NCBI RefSeq assembly: GCF_001182745.1
Contig: NZ_LN868938.1
Span: 868,001-932,000, forward strand
Reading direction: 5' to 3'
Source: Nocardia farcinica
GTDB taxonomy: Bacteria; Actinomycetota; Actinomycetes; Mycobacteriales; Mycobacteriaceae
DNA length: 64,000 nt
A program made the position numbers and the translations under genes. This document shows positions 37,273 to 44,798 of this stretch, piece after piece. Positions within the stretch are counted from its first letter, which is position 1. Every line of letters starts with the position of its first letter. A model generated the notes under the pieces. It was not told the DNA's origin and did no database searches. It saw only the letters and a list, made by a program, of their open reading frames with translations.

Positions 37273-37821
37273 TCAGGTGCCGAGCAATTCGGGCAGGCGG
37301 TCGAACCAGGCGAGCACCGCCCGCTCGTACCCGATGCCGAATTCGAGGGTGGCGCGTTGGTGCGGTGGCATGCCGGCGCACTCCTCGGCGAGATAGCGGT
37401 TCAGCCGGGCCTGGTGGATCTCGCGGTTGGCGGCGATGATGACGGCCAGGCGCTCGGGGTCGACGTGGCGGCCGAAGTGCATGGTCAGCAACAGCGGCAC
37501 CCGGATCGTCTCGGCACCGGGGTCGCGCACCACCCATTCCAGGAAGGCGGCCCGGCCCGCCTCGGTGAGGTGGTAGGGCGTGCGGTCCCGCGCGCCCGCC
37601 TCGCCCTTCTCCACCAGCCCGGCCTCGGCCATCGCGGCGAGTTCCCGGTAGACCTGGCTCTGCGTGATGGTCCAGAAATCGCCGATCCGTTCCTGCGCCA
37701 CCGTCACCAGGTCCCAGCCCGACATCGGGCCCTCGTGCAGAAAGCCGAGGAGTGAGGCGGCGGTGGAGTTGAGCGGTTTGCGTCCGTTCGCCGTCACGGC
37801 GCGTGCCTTTCGCCCCGACAT
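37273..37821 (-). CDS. PadR-family transcriptional regulator
   Basis: A 182-residue PadR regulator. Winged-helix part: LNSTAASLLGFLHEGPMSGWDLV, then SQVYRELAAMAEAGLVEKGE and the wing; the C-terminal helices (PPHQRATLEFGIGYERAVLAWFDR) give the dimer. Its ATG (37821) lies 14 bases downstream of the cobIJ stop on the same strand, inside a palindrome that may be its operator. The effector is unknown. Whether it controls cob genes or others is not shown. Confidence 0.87.
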   Translation of the reverse strand: MSGRKARAVTANGRKPLNSTAASLLGFLHEGPMSGWDLVTVAQERIGDFWTITQSQVYRELAAMAEAGLVEKGEAGARDRTPYHLTEAGRAAFLEWVVRDPGAETIRVPLLLTMHFGRHVDPERLAVIIAANREIHQARLNRYLAEECAGMPPHQRATLEFGIGYERAVLAWFDRLPELLGT

Positions 37822-37834
37822 TCCATAGTGGAAT
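37820..37834. promoter_or_regulatory. Palindrome overlapping the padR start
   Basis: ATTCCATAGTGGAAT is a perfect 6-3-6 inverted repeat overlapping the padR start codon and ending just before the cobIJ stop. AT-rich for this genome; a good candidate for an autoregulatory operator. Confidence 0.5.
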
Positions 37835-37835
37835 A

Positions 37836-39446
37836 TTAGCCGATCGGGTTCGCGACGTGGTCGGCGTACCGGCGCGAGGTGTAGACGCGGGTGCCGTGGG
37901 CGGAGTCGACCGTGGCCGTGGTCGAGGCGCCGATGATGAGCAGTGTCCGCATGTCGACCTCGGCCGGATCCAAGTCGGCCAGGGTGACGACGCGCACCCG
38001 CTCGGTCGGCCCGCCCACGTCCCGGCCGATCACCACCGGGGTGTCCGGCGTGCGGTGTTCGAGCAGCAGCTCGCGCATCGCGCCCACCTGCCAGGTGCGT
38101 TGCGAGGACGCCGGGTTGTAGATCGCGATCGCCATGTCGGCGGCGGCCACCGCGGCCAGGCGCTTGGCGACCACGTCCCAGGGCTTGAGCCGGTCCGACA
38201 GCGAGATCATCGCGTAGTCGTGGCCCAGCGGTGCACCGACCCGGCTGGCCACCGCGTTCGCCGCGGTGAGGCCGGGCAGCACCCGCACCGGCACCGCCCG
38301 CCAGCGCGGATCCGCGGATTCCTCCAGCACGGCGGCCGCCATCGCGAAGACGCCCGGGTCGCCGGAGGAGACCACGGCCACCCTCGCCCCGCGCAGCGCG
38401 AGATCGAGTGCCATCGCGGCGCGCTCGGATTCGACGCGGTTGTCGCTGGCGTGCCTGCGCTGGCCGGGGCGATGCGGGACGCGATCGATGTAGGTGGTGT
38501 AGCCGACGAGATCGGTCGCGGCCGCCAAGGCCTCGCGGACCTCGGGGGTGGTCCATTCGGGGTTGCCCGGGCCGAGACCGACCACGACGACCTCGCCGAC
38601 GGTGGGCGACGACGGGGCGGAGTCCGGAAGGGTGGCGGGCTCGGCCGGGGCGTCCTCGCGGCGGGCGGACGCGGCGCGCGGTCCGGCGTCCACGCGCGGC
38701 AACGGTGTCGTCGGGCGCGGGCCGGGCACGAGGGTGATGGAGAAGTACGGCACGTCCGCGTCGTCCACCTCGCCCGCGCGCAGCACGCGCTCCCGGTCGC
38801 TGCTCGCCCGCTCCACGTAGTAGGCGTCGTCGAGCCGGCCTGCCTCGGAAAGTGCCTGGCGCACACCGGGATAGGTGCGCCCGAGTTTCATGATGGCGGC
38901 GGCGTCGGTGTCGCGCAGGCGGCGGGTGAGCTCGTCGACGGGCATGGTGCCGGGCAGCACGGTGAGCACCTGCTCGCCCTCCACCAGCGGCGTCCCCAGC
39001 GCGGCCGAGGCCGCGCTCACCGAGGTGATGCCGGGAATGATCTCGGCCTCGAACCGGTCCGCGAGCCTGCGGTGCATGTGCATGTAGGAGCTGTAGAACA
39101 GCGGGTCACCGGCCGCCAGCAGGGCGACGGAGCGGCCCGCGGCCAGGTGGGTGGCGAGCCGTTCGGCGGCCTCGGCGTAGAACTCGTCGATCGCGCCCTG
39201 ATAGCCGCCGGGGTGGTCGGTGGTCTCGGTGGTGACCGGATAGATCAGGTGCTCCTCCAGCTGGCCCGGCCGCATGTACGGCGCGGCGATGCCGCGGGAG
39301 ATGCTGCGTCCGTGCCGGGCGCTGTGGAAGGCGATCACGTCGGCGGCGGCGATCACCCGCGCCGCCTTGACCGTCACCAATTCGGGATCGCCCGGTCCGA
39401 GCCCGACGCCCCACAGCTTGCCCGGGGCGTGCCCGTTCGTGCTCAT
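37836..39446 (-). CDS. cobIJ: Fused precorrin-2 C20- and precorrin-3B C17-methyltransferase
   Basis: A 536-residue fusion of CobI and CobJ, the actinobacterial arrangement. The N-terminal half ([39 protein letters not shown]) methylates precorrin-2 at C20. A Pro/Ala linker near residues 250-285 leads to the second methylase ([50 protein letters not shown]), which methylates C17 with ring contraction. ATG 39446 overlaps the cobH stop (ATGA), so translation is coupled. Confidence 0.95.
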   Translation of the reverse strand: MSTNGHAPGKLWGVGLGPGDPELVTVKAARVIAAADVIAFHSARHGRSISRGIAAPYMRPGQLEEHLIYPVTTETTDHPGGYQGAIDEFYAEAAERLATHLAAGRSVALLAAGDPLFYSSYMHMHRRLADRFEAEIIPGITSVSAASAALGTPLVEGEQVLTVLPGTMPVDELTRRLRDTDAAAIMKLGRTYPGVRQALSEAGRLDDAYYVERASSDRERVLRAGEVDDADVPYFSITLVPGPRPTTPLPRVDAGPRAASARREDAPAEPATLPDSAPSSPTVGEVVVVGLGPGNPEWTTPEVREALAAATDLVGYTTYIDRVPHRPGQRRHASDNRVESERAAMALDLALRGARVAVVSSGDPGVFAMAAAVLEESADPRWRAVPVRVLPGLTAANAVASRVGAPLGHDYAMISLSDRLKPWDVVAKRLAAVAAADMAIAIYNPASSQRTWQVGAMRELLLEHRTPDTPVVIGRDVGGPTERVRVVTLADLDPAEVDMRTLLIIGASTTATVDSAHGTRVYTSRRYADHVANPIG

Positions 39447-40078
39447 TCCTCGTCGCTCGCAATCGCATTCAGCGCGGAGGCGGTGATGGCGCTGCCGCCG
39501 CGCCTGCCGCGCACGGTGAGGTACTCGACGCCGCCGTGCTCGATCAGCGCCTGCTTGGACTCGGCGGCGCCGACGAAGCCGACCGGGATGCCCAGCACCG
39601 CGGCCGGTCGCGGCGCGCCCGCGTCGAGCATGTCGAGCAGGTGGAACAGTGCCGTCGGGGCGTTGCCGACGGCGACCACGGCGCCCGCGAGCCGGTCCCG
39701 CCAGAGTTCCAGCGCCGCCGCCGACCTCGTGGTGCCCAGTCGCGCGGCCAGCTCCGGCACCCGGGGATCGCGCAGCAGGCAGATCACCTCGTTGTCGGCG
39801 GGCAGCCGCCGTCGCGTGACACCGGCGGCGACCATGTTCGCATCGCAGAGGATCGGTGCGCCCGCCCGCAAGGCCGCCCGCGCCGCGGCCACCACGCCGG
39901 GGGAGTAGGCGATGTCACCGGCCAGGTCGACCTGCCCGCACCCGTGGATCATCCGCACCGCCACCCGCGCGACGTCCGCGGGGAAGCCGCTCAGGTCGGC
40001 CTCCGCGCGGATGGTCGCGAACGAGCGCCGATAGATCTCGGCCCCGTCGGTGAGGTAACTGGCGCGCACGTCGGACAT
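39443..40078 (-). CDS. cobH: Precorrin-8X methylmutase
   Basis: A 211-residue enzyme that moves the C11 methyl group to C12 to give hydrogenobyrinate. Typical sequence: [36 protein letters not shown] with the catalytic histidine, [20 protein letters not shown] and [19 protein letters not shown] 40078 is seven bases after a TAGGGT -10 on this strand; no ribosome site, so leaderless. First gene of cobH-cobIJ-padR. Confidence 0.95.
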   Translation of the reverse strand: MSDVRASYLTDGAEIYRRSFATIRAEADLSGFPADVARVAVRMIHGCGQVDLAGDIAYSPGVVAAARAALRAGAPILCDANMVAAGVTRRRLPADNEVICLLRDPRVPELAARLGTTRSAAALELWRDRLAGAVVAVGNAPTALFHLLDMLDAGAPRPAAVLGIPVGFVGAAESKQALIEHGGVEYLTVRGRRGGSAITASALNAIASDEE

Positions 40079-40085
40079 GCGGTCT

Positions 40086-40091
40086 ACCCTA
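40086..40091 (-). promoter_or_regulatory. -10 element for a leaderless cobH transcript
   Basis: Reading the minus strand, TAGGGT then seven bases then the cobH ATG. Confidence 0.5.
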
Positions 40092-40259
40092 ACCGGCGCC
40101 CGTCAGCGCGCCGGCGGGGCTCGAGTCGCGCCGATCGCGCGGACCGCGGCCCGGATGGCGGCCGACGTCGAACCGGGGCCCCGCCGAAAGGCGCGGCGGC
40201 GGAGTCGGCGGCCGGGGAAGGGACGCCGGGCGTCGAAGGCGTCCGCGGGCTGGGTGGTG

Positions 40260-40955
40260 TCAGGAATCGACCGCGCGCAGTGCCACGCAACACTCTCCGG
40301 CGCGGGGCGCGAGCACGGCCTCGACCGAGTCGGCCGCCAGTCCGGCGAGCATTCCGGCACAGTAGGCGTGGTTGAGCCCGCACACCAGCTCGGGTTCGCG
40401 CCGCGCGAGCGGGTGGAACGGGCAATTGCGCAGGCGGACCTCGCCGGCACCGTCGCGGCTCGGCTCGAACCCCTGCGCGGCGAGGAGTTCCTGCACCAGC
40501 GTGAGCGCACGCTCGGGGCCGAGCCTGCCGGGCCGTACCCGGGCACGTTCGCGCTCACCGAGTTCGGTGCCGTGCCTGGCCGCGACCCGCATCGCCGCGT
40601 CCCGCGCGCGCTCGCCGGAACCCTCGTCCAGCACGGCGCCCATCAGGATCTCCGCGAGCACCTCGTATCGCCGCTCGGGGATGCTGACCTGCACCTCGGT
40701 CTCGGCCGGTTCGTACACCTTCGGGGCGCGGCCCACCCGCCGGACGCCACCGGGGGATTCGTAGCGGGCCCGCAACAGGCCCGCGTCGACGAGCTTGTCG
40801 AGATGGAACGCCGCGAGCTTGCGGGAGATGCCGACTTCGGCGGCGGCCTCGTCGCGCGTCACCGGCCTGCGCATCCGGCGGATGAAGCGGAACATCCCGC
40901 GGCGCAGCTCGTCGTCGAGTGCGGCGACGGCGCCGATCGCCGAGTCATCGGTCAT
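40260..40955 (-). CDS. Winged-helix regulator with Cys-rich, SufR-like C-terminal domain
   Basis: A 231-residue regulator. Residues ~8-70 form an ArsR/MarR-like winged helix (DELRRGMFRFIRRMRRPVTRDEAAAEVGISRKLAAFHLDKL). The C-terminal region carries cysteines in LRNCPFHPLARREPELVCGLNHAYC and GECC, an arrangement like the Fe-S-binding end of SufR-type repressors. So a redox- or iron-sulfur-sensing role is likely, but unproven. ATG 40955 starts the protein; TATCGT six bases upstream fits a leaderless promoter and lies inside one of two identical 13-base repeats. Divergent from the DUF2231-FolE operon, its probable target. Confidence 0.78.
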   Translation of the reverse strand: MTDDSAIGAVAALDDELRRGMFRFIRRMRRPVTRDEAAAEVGISRKLAAFHLDKLVDAGLLRARYESPGGVRRVGRAPKVYEPAETEVQVSIPERRYEVLAEILMGAVLDEGSGERARDAAMRVAARHGTELGERERARVRPGRLGPERALTLVQELLAAQGFEPSRDGAGEVRLRNCPFHPLARREPELVCGLNHAYCAGMLAGLAADSVEAVLAPRAGECCVALRAVDS

Positions 40956-40962
40956 CGGACCA

Positions 40963-40975
40963 CGATAACGCCAAT
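40963..40975. promoter_or_regulatory. Repeat copy 1 of CGATAACGCCAAT
   Basis: A 13-base element 8 bases upstream of the Cys-rich regulator start, overlapping its likely -10. The identical copy is at 41034. A probable operator. Confidence 0.5.
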
Positions 40976-41033
40976 GCGTGATGTCGGAAACCGAGGTGGA
41001 AGCCGGTGTGGTGCGTGGTCTTGACCCCGGCGT

Positions 41034-41046
41034 CGATAACGCCAAT
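41034..41046. promoter_or_regulatory. Repeat copy 2 of CGATAACGCCAAT
   Basis: Identical to copy 1, same orientation, 71 bases further right and 37 bases before the GTG of the DUF2231 gene. It is followed by CCAATACTTTTTGG, a small inverted repeat. Confidence 0.5.
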
Positions 41047-41082
41047 ACTTTTTGGTGAAATAGCCCATCCGAGGAGGCCATC

Positions 41083-41595
41083 GTGACCAGCGACATGGAT
41101 CGAGCCAAACGTCCGGTGAGCGCCGCCCTGGCCGGGCCCTACGGGCATCCGTTCCACCCGATCCTGGTGACCGTGCCGATCGGCGCCTGGATCGCGGCCT
41201 CGGTGTTCGACCTCGCCTCCCACGTGGTCGACGCCCCCGACTTCCTGGCGCAGGGCGCGTCCTGGCTCATCGCGATCGGCATCCTCGGCGCGCTCGCCGC
41301 CGCGGCGGTCGGACTGCTCGACCTGGCGGCGATTCCCACCGGCACACCGGCCTTCCGCACCGCCCTGGTGCACATGAGCCTCAACGTCGCCGTCGTGCTC
41401 GCCTACGCCGCCGGGTTCCTCTGGCGGCGCAGCGGCGACGGCCCGCACGGCGCCGTCGCGCTCGGCCCACTGCTGCTGAGCCTGCTCGGCCTGCTCACCG
41501 TCGCCGTGTCCGGGTATCTGGGCGGCAAACTCGCCTACCGCTACGGCGTGCGCGTGGCCGAGGAGTCCGTCCAGGCCACCGGTTTCCAGCACTGA
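41083..41595 (+). CDS. DUF2231-family membrane protein
   Basis: A 170-residue protein with four membrane helices and the DUF2231 signature GHPFHPILVTVPIGAWIAASVFDL near the N-terminus. Histidines in the first helix and in LVHMSLNVAVVLAY could bind haem or a metal; the family is related in shape to small membrane cytochromes but has no proven function. GAGGAGGCCATC precedes GTG 41083. First gene of a three-gene operon ending in folE, facing the Cys-rich regulator. Confidence 0.82.
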   Translation: MTSDMDRAKRPVSAALAGPYGHPFHPILVTVPIGAWIAASVFDLASHVVDAPDFLAQGASWLIAIGILGALAAAAVGLLDLAAIPTGTPAFRTALVHMSLNVAVVLAYAAGFLWRRSGDGPHGAVALGPLLLSLLGLLTVAVSGYLGGKLAYRYGVRVAEESVQATGFQH

Positions 41596-41620
41596 CCCAT
41601 CGACCCTCGAGGAGCTGATC

Positions 41621-42037
41621 ATGGGCATCGCCGCCTTGATCCTCTGGATACTCACCGCCGCGGGCGGCCTGCTGATGTTCGCCGTCTGGATCGCCAAAGG
41701 CGGAGCGCGCCAGCCGCGCACGACACATCTACCGCTGCCGGTGCTGTTCGGCCACCTGCTGCTCGCGGTGGCGGGCCTGATCGTCTGGATCGTCTACCTG
41801 CTCACCGATCACGACGCGCTGGCGTGGATCGCCTTCGTGCTGCTGCTCCCGGTCGCGCTGCTCGGCGCGGTGATGCTGCTGCGCTGGCTGCCGGTGCGGC
41901 GAGAGCGCGCCGCGGCGGCCGCCACCGACGGCCCACCCGAACGGCACTTTCCCGTCGTGGTCGTGCTCGGCCACGGTGTCTTCGCTGTCGCGACCGTGAT
42001 CCTGGTGCTGGCGACGGCGCTGGAAGTGGGGAACTGA
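41621..42037 (+). CDS. Small four-helix membrane protein of unknown family
   Basis: A 138-residue hydrophobic protein with four predicted helices (LILWILTAAGGLLMFAVWIA, LPVLFGHLLLAVAGLIVWIVYLL, the DHDALAWIAFVLLLPVALLG region, and FPVVVVLGHGVFAVATVILVL). A histidine follows a glycine in two helices (FGHLL, LGHGV), which could be paired ligands. I do not recognise the family. GAGGAGCTGATC precedes the ATG. Between the DUF2231 gene and folE, with 3 bases to folE. Confidence 0.7.
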   Translation: MGIAALILWILTAAGGLLMFAVWIAKGGARQPRTTHLPLPVLFGHLLLAVAGLIVWIVYLLTDHDALAWIAFVLLLPVALLGAVMLLRWLPVRRERAAAAATDGPPERHFPVVVVLGHGVFAVATVILVLATALEVGN

Positions 42038-42039
42038 CC

Positions 42040-42633
42040 GTGTCCCACCCCGCGCTACGGGTCGTGCCCGATTCCGGTGCCATCGATCTGACCGCCGCCG
42101 AACGCGCGGCCGCCGACTTCCTCACCGCCCTCGGCGTCTCCCTCGACGACGAACACCTGCGCGCCACGCCGGGCCGCATGGCGCGGGCCTACGCCGAGCT
42201 GTTCACCCCGCGGTCGTTCGATCTGACCACCTTCCCCAACGAGGAAGGCTACGACGAGCTCGTTCTCGCGCGCCGCATCCCGCTGCGTTCGGTGTGCGAG
42301 CATCACCTGCTGCCGTTCGTCGGCGTCGCGCACGTCGGCTACCTGCCCGGCGACCGCATCCTCGGCCTGTCGAAACTGGCGCGCGTGGTCGAGCACTTCT
42401 CCCGCCGCCCGCAGGTGCAGGAACGGCTCACCAAGCAGGTCGCCGACTGGCTGGCCGAACACCTGCGCCCGCGCGGGGTCGGCGTCGTGATCGACGCCGA
42501 GCACACCTGTATGACGTTGCGCGGCGTGCAAGCCGTCGGCACCAGCACGGTCACCTCCACCATGCTCGGCACACTGCGCGAGGACCCGAGATCGCGCCAG
42601 GAGTTCTTCTCCCTGACCGGTATCGCACCCTGA
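42040..42633 (+). CDS. folE: GTP cyclohydrolase I
   Basis: A 197-residue GTP cyclohydrolase IA, which makes dihydroneopterin triphosphate from GTP. The zinc ligands and catalytic residues are visible in SVCEHHLLPFVGVAHVGYLPGDRILGLSKLARVVEHFSRRPQVQERLT and in DAEHTCM (second cysteine). Start is GTG 42040, two bases after the previous stop. No other folate genes are adjacent, so it may be an extra, regulated copy; the genome's other folE, if any, lies outside the window. The link to two membrane proteins and a possibly redox-sensing regulator is unusual. Confidence 0.9.
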   Translation: MSHPALRVVPDSGAIDLTAAERAAADFLTALGVSLDDEHLRATPGRMARAYAELFTPRSFDLTTFPNEEGYDELVLARRIPLRSVCEHHLLPFVGVAHVGYLPGDRILGLSKLARVVEHFSRRPQVQERLTKQVADWLAEHLRPRGVGVVIDAEHTCMTLRGVQAVGTSTVTSTMLGTLREDPRSRQEFFSLTGIAP

Positions 42634-42646
42634 GCGGTGGGTGCCG

Positions 42647-43042
42647 TCAGGCTTCCGTGTCGTCCTGGCGGGTGCTTCGGGTCGGGCGGCGGCGGAGCAC
42701 CTCGGCCAGCACCGCGGCCTGGCTGTGCTCGAGGTCCCGGGTGGCCGTCAGCAAGGTCACCGGTCCGTCGGCGACCGCGCGGCGCAGGTGCTCGACGGCT
42801 TCGCGTGCCGGGCTCGTGCGCAATTCGGCCAGGTACCGGCGCCGGAACTCGGCGAACCGCTCGGTGTCGTGGCCGTACCACCTGCGCAGCTCGGTCGAGG
42901 GCGCGACGTCCTTCAACCACTCCACGGGAGCGAGGTCGTCCTTGCGCACCCCGCGCGGCCAGACCCGATCGACCAGAACCCGGGCGCCGTCCTCGGGTGT
43001 GTGCGGATCGTAGACCCTGCGCGGAGTGACCGGACCGCTCAT
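42647..43042 (-). CDS. DUF488-family protein
   Basis: A 131-residue protein of the DUF488 (YeaO-like) family: RVYDPHTPEDGARVLVDRVWPRGVRKDDL, WLKDVAPSTELRRWYGHD and LLTATRDLEHSQAAVLAEVL. The function is unknown; a conserved cysteine seen in some members is absent here. Convergent with folE, 13 bases between stops. Confidence 0.82.
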   Translation of the reverse strand: MSGPVTPRRVYDPHTPEDGARVLVDRVWPRGVRKDDLAPVEWLKDVAPSTELRRWYGHDTERFAEFRRRYLAELRTSPAREAVEHLRRAVADGPVTLLTATRDLEHSQAAVLAEVLRRRPTRSTRQDDTEA

Positions 43043-43073
43043 GGCTCCATTGTCGTCATCTCGGCAGCGGGGG

Positions 43074-43548
43074 CCCACGGCAGGCTCGGTGTACCTGTGG
43101 ATCTACGACACACTCGAGACCGAATGGCCGCTGCCCGCGGACACTTTCGACATCCCGACCTCCTTCGGCAGCACGCACGGGCGGCGCTCGGGCGTGGGGG
43201 AGCGGACGCCGATGGTGCTGCTGCATCCGGTCAACGGCAGCAGCCTGTACTGGCGCTCCGTGGTCGCGGACCTGGCGCGCGACCGGGAGGTGTACGCGCT
43301 GGACACGATCGGGACGGCCGGGCGCAGCGTGCAGACCGCGCCGCTACGGGGCGAAGCCGATGTCGCGGTTTGGCAAATCCGAGAAGAACATGCGGCGGAT
43401 CGCGGAGTGGCTGACGACCAGCGTCGGCACCGCGAGATCTACCGGGGACGGGCCACGGGATCGTCGAGCAGATACCCGATCGGATCACCCGCCCCATCCT
43501 CGAATTCGTCGAGCCTCTCGACGAATTCGCGACCACCGGCCGGTGAGG
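43074..43548 (+). pseudogene. Decayed alpha/beta-hydrolase gene
   Basis: The N-terminal part of an alpha/beta-hydrolase is readable in one frame (TSFGSTHGRRSG, TPMVLLHPVNGSSLYW, REVYALDTIGTAGRSVQTAPL). Around 43375 the similarity stops, and the nucleophile elbow and the following core are missing. A C-terminal piece appears in a different frame near 43450-43548 (TGHGIVEQIPDRITRPILEF, ending in TGA), so the gene has lost its middle and shifted frame. It has no intact catalytic triad. A perfect palindrome sits in the C-terminal piece. Confidence 0.6.
43501..43529. repeat. Perfect 13-3-13 inverted repeat
   Basis: CGAATTCGTCGAG, then CCT, then its exact reverse complement CTCGACGAATTCG. It lies in the decayed hydrolase and could be chance within coding sequence or a protein-binding or deletion-scar structure. 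Confidence 0.55.
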
Positions 43549-43556
43549 ACCGCCCG

Positions 43557-44798
43557 TCACGGGCCTACGCGCGCCGCCGGGACGGGATCCCCCACCGCGC
43601 GGGGTGATGCGGGCAGGTTTCCGCGGATCCAGCGCGGCGCCACGGCGAGTCCCACGACCGCGAGGCCGGCGGCGGCGAGGACGGGCACGGCGAGGTGCAG
43701 GCCCGCCAGGGCAAGCCCGGCCGACTGGACGAGACCGACACACAGCATCTCCACCGACAGCGGGATGGTGTAGTCGGTGGCGGCGGTCTCGGCGCGGGCC
43801 CACTGCATCGACACCGCCGCCACGCACGTGAGGACCCCGCCGTAGACCACCGTGATGCCGACCAGCGCGAGCACCGCCAGCGGCGGGCCCGCGCGGCCGA
43901 GGGCGGCCGGGAGCGCAGCGAGCACGGCCGGGACCGCAGCGGTGGCGAGGCCCAGACAGGTGGCGGCGAGCCCGTAGCGGACCACCACCGCGCCGACGAG
44001 CACGGCCGCGAGCGTCTGCGCCACCGTCGCCGTCGCGGTCGCGACCGCGATGCCGTCGAGGCTCCATCCCGCGGCCAGCAGGATCGCGTGCTGTGGCGCG
44101 TAGGCGAGCCAGATGCCCGAGCCGAAGAGCGGCAGCATCACCAGCGCCCACCACCGGTTGCGCCGGTGCCGGAAGTACCCGAGCACCGGACTCGGCACGC
44201 GGGCCGGGGCGCGGTTCTCCGGCTCCGCCATGCGGGCCAGCACCGCCAGCGGCAGCACGAACACCGTCGCCAGCACGAGCACCGTCACCGTCCACCCGGC
44301 CCGCGCGTACAGCAGCAGCGCCCCGCTGGAACCGACCAGCATCGACAGGCTCGCTGAGGCGACCTGCACCCCGTTGACGAGCCCGCGGTCCAGCGGCGCC
44401 GTGCGCACGACCGTCAGTCCCGCCAGCGCGCTGTCGTGCACCGCCGACACCACCAGGACCAGCCCGGTCACCGCCAGCACGAGCGGGAGTTGCCGCACCG
44501 GGTCCAGCGGGGCGACCGCGACGATCGCGGCGACCAGCAGCAGCTGGGTGCGGATCAGCCAGCCGCGGTAGTGGCCGCGCCCGCTGCACCGCACTCGGTC
44601 GACCACGGCCGCGGCGAGAAACCGCAGGCCGTAGACCGCCCCGAACACCTGCAACAACGCCGCGGTCGACAGCGGCGCACCGTGACCGAGCAGGATCGTC
44701 GACAGGGTGAGGACGAAGAAGGTGTAGCCGATGTTGGCGACGAGGTGCAGGGTGCCGACCACACCGAGAGTCGCGAGGTCGGGCCGCGGCCTGCTCAT
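43557..44798 (-). CDS. MFS transporter, YbtX/EntS-like, in an ABC transporter operon
   Basis: A 413-residue major-facilitator protein with ~12 helices. N-terminus LATLGVVGTLHLVANIGYTFFVLTLSTILLGHG and the loop LRFLAAAVVDRVRCSGRGHYRGWLIRTQLLL (the A-motif equivalent) are present. The gene is translationally coupled to the ABC gene before it (ATGA at 44795-44798). In Yersinia the siderophore permeases YbtP and YbtQ are followed by the MFS protein YbtX; this gene occupies that position. The substrate is inferred from context, not shown. The C-terminal tail is Pro/Ala-rich. Confidence 0.78.
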   Translation of the reverse strand: MSRPRPDLATLGVVGTLHLVANIGYTFFVLTLSTILLGHGAPLSTAALLQVFGAVYGLRFLAAAVVDRVRCSGRGHYRGWLIRTQLLLVAAIVAVAPLDPVRQLPLVLAVTGLVLVVSAVHDSALAGLTVVRTAPLDRGLVNGVQVASASLSMLVGSSGALLLYARAGWTVTVLVLATVFVLPLAVLARMAEPENRAPARVPSPVLGYFRHRRNRWWALVMLPLFGSGIWLAYAPQHAILLAAGWSLDGIAVATATATVAQTLAAVLVGAVVVRYGLAATCLGLATAAVPAVLAALPAALGRAGPPLAVLALVGITVVYGGVLTCVAAVSMQWARAETAATDYTIPLSVEMLCVGLVQSAGLALAGLHLAVPVLAAAGLAVVGLAVAPRWIRGNLPASPRAVGDPVPAARVGP

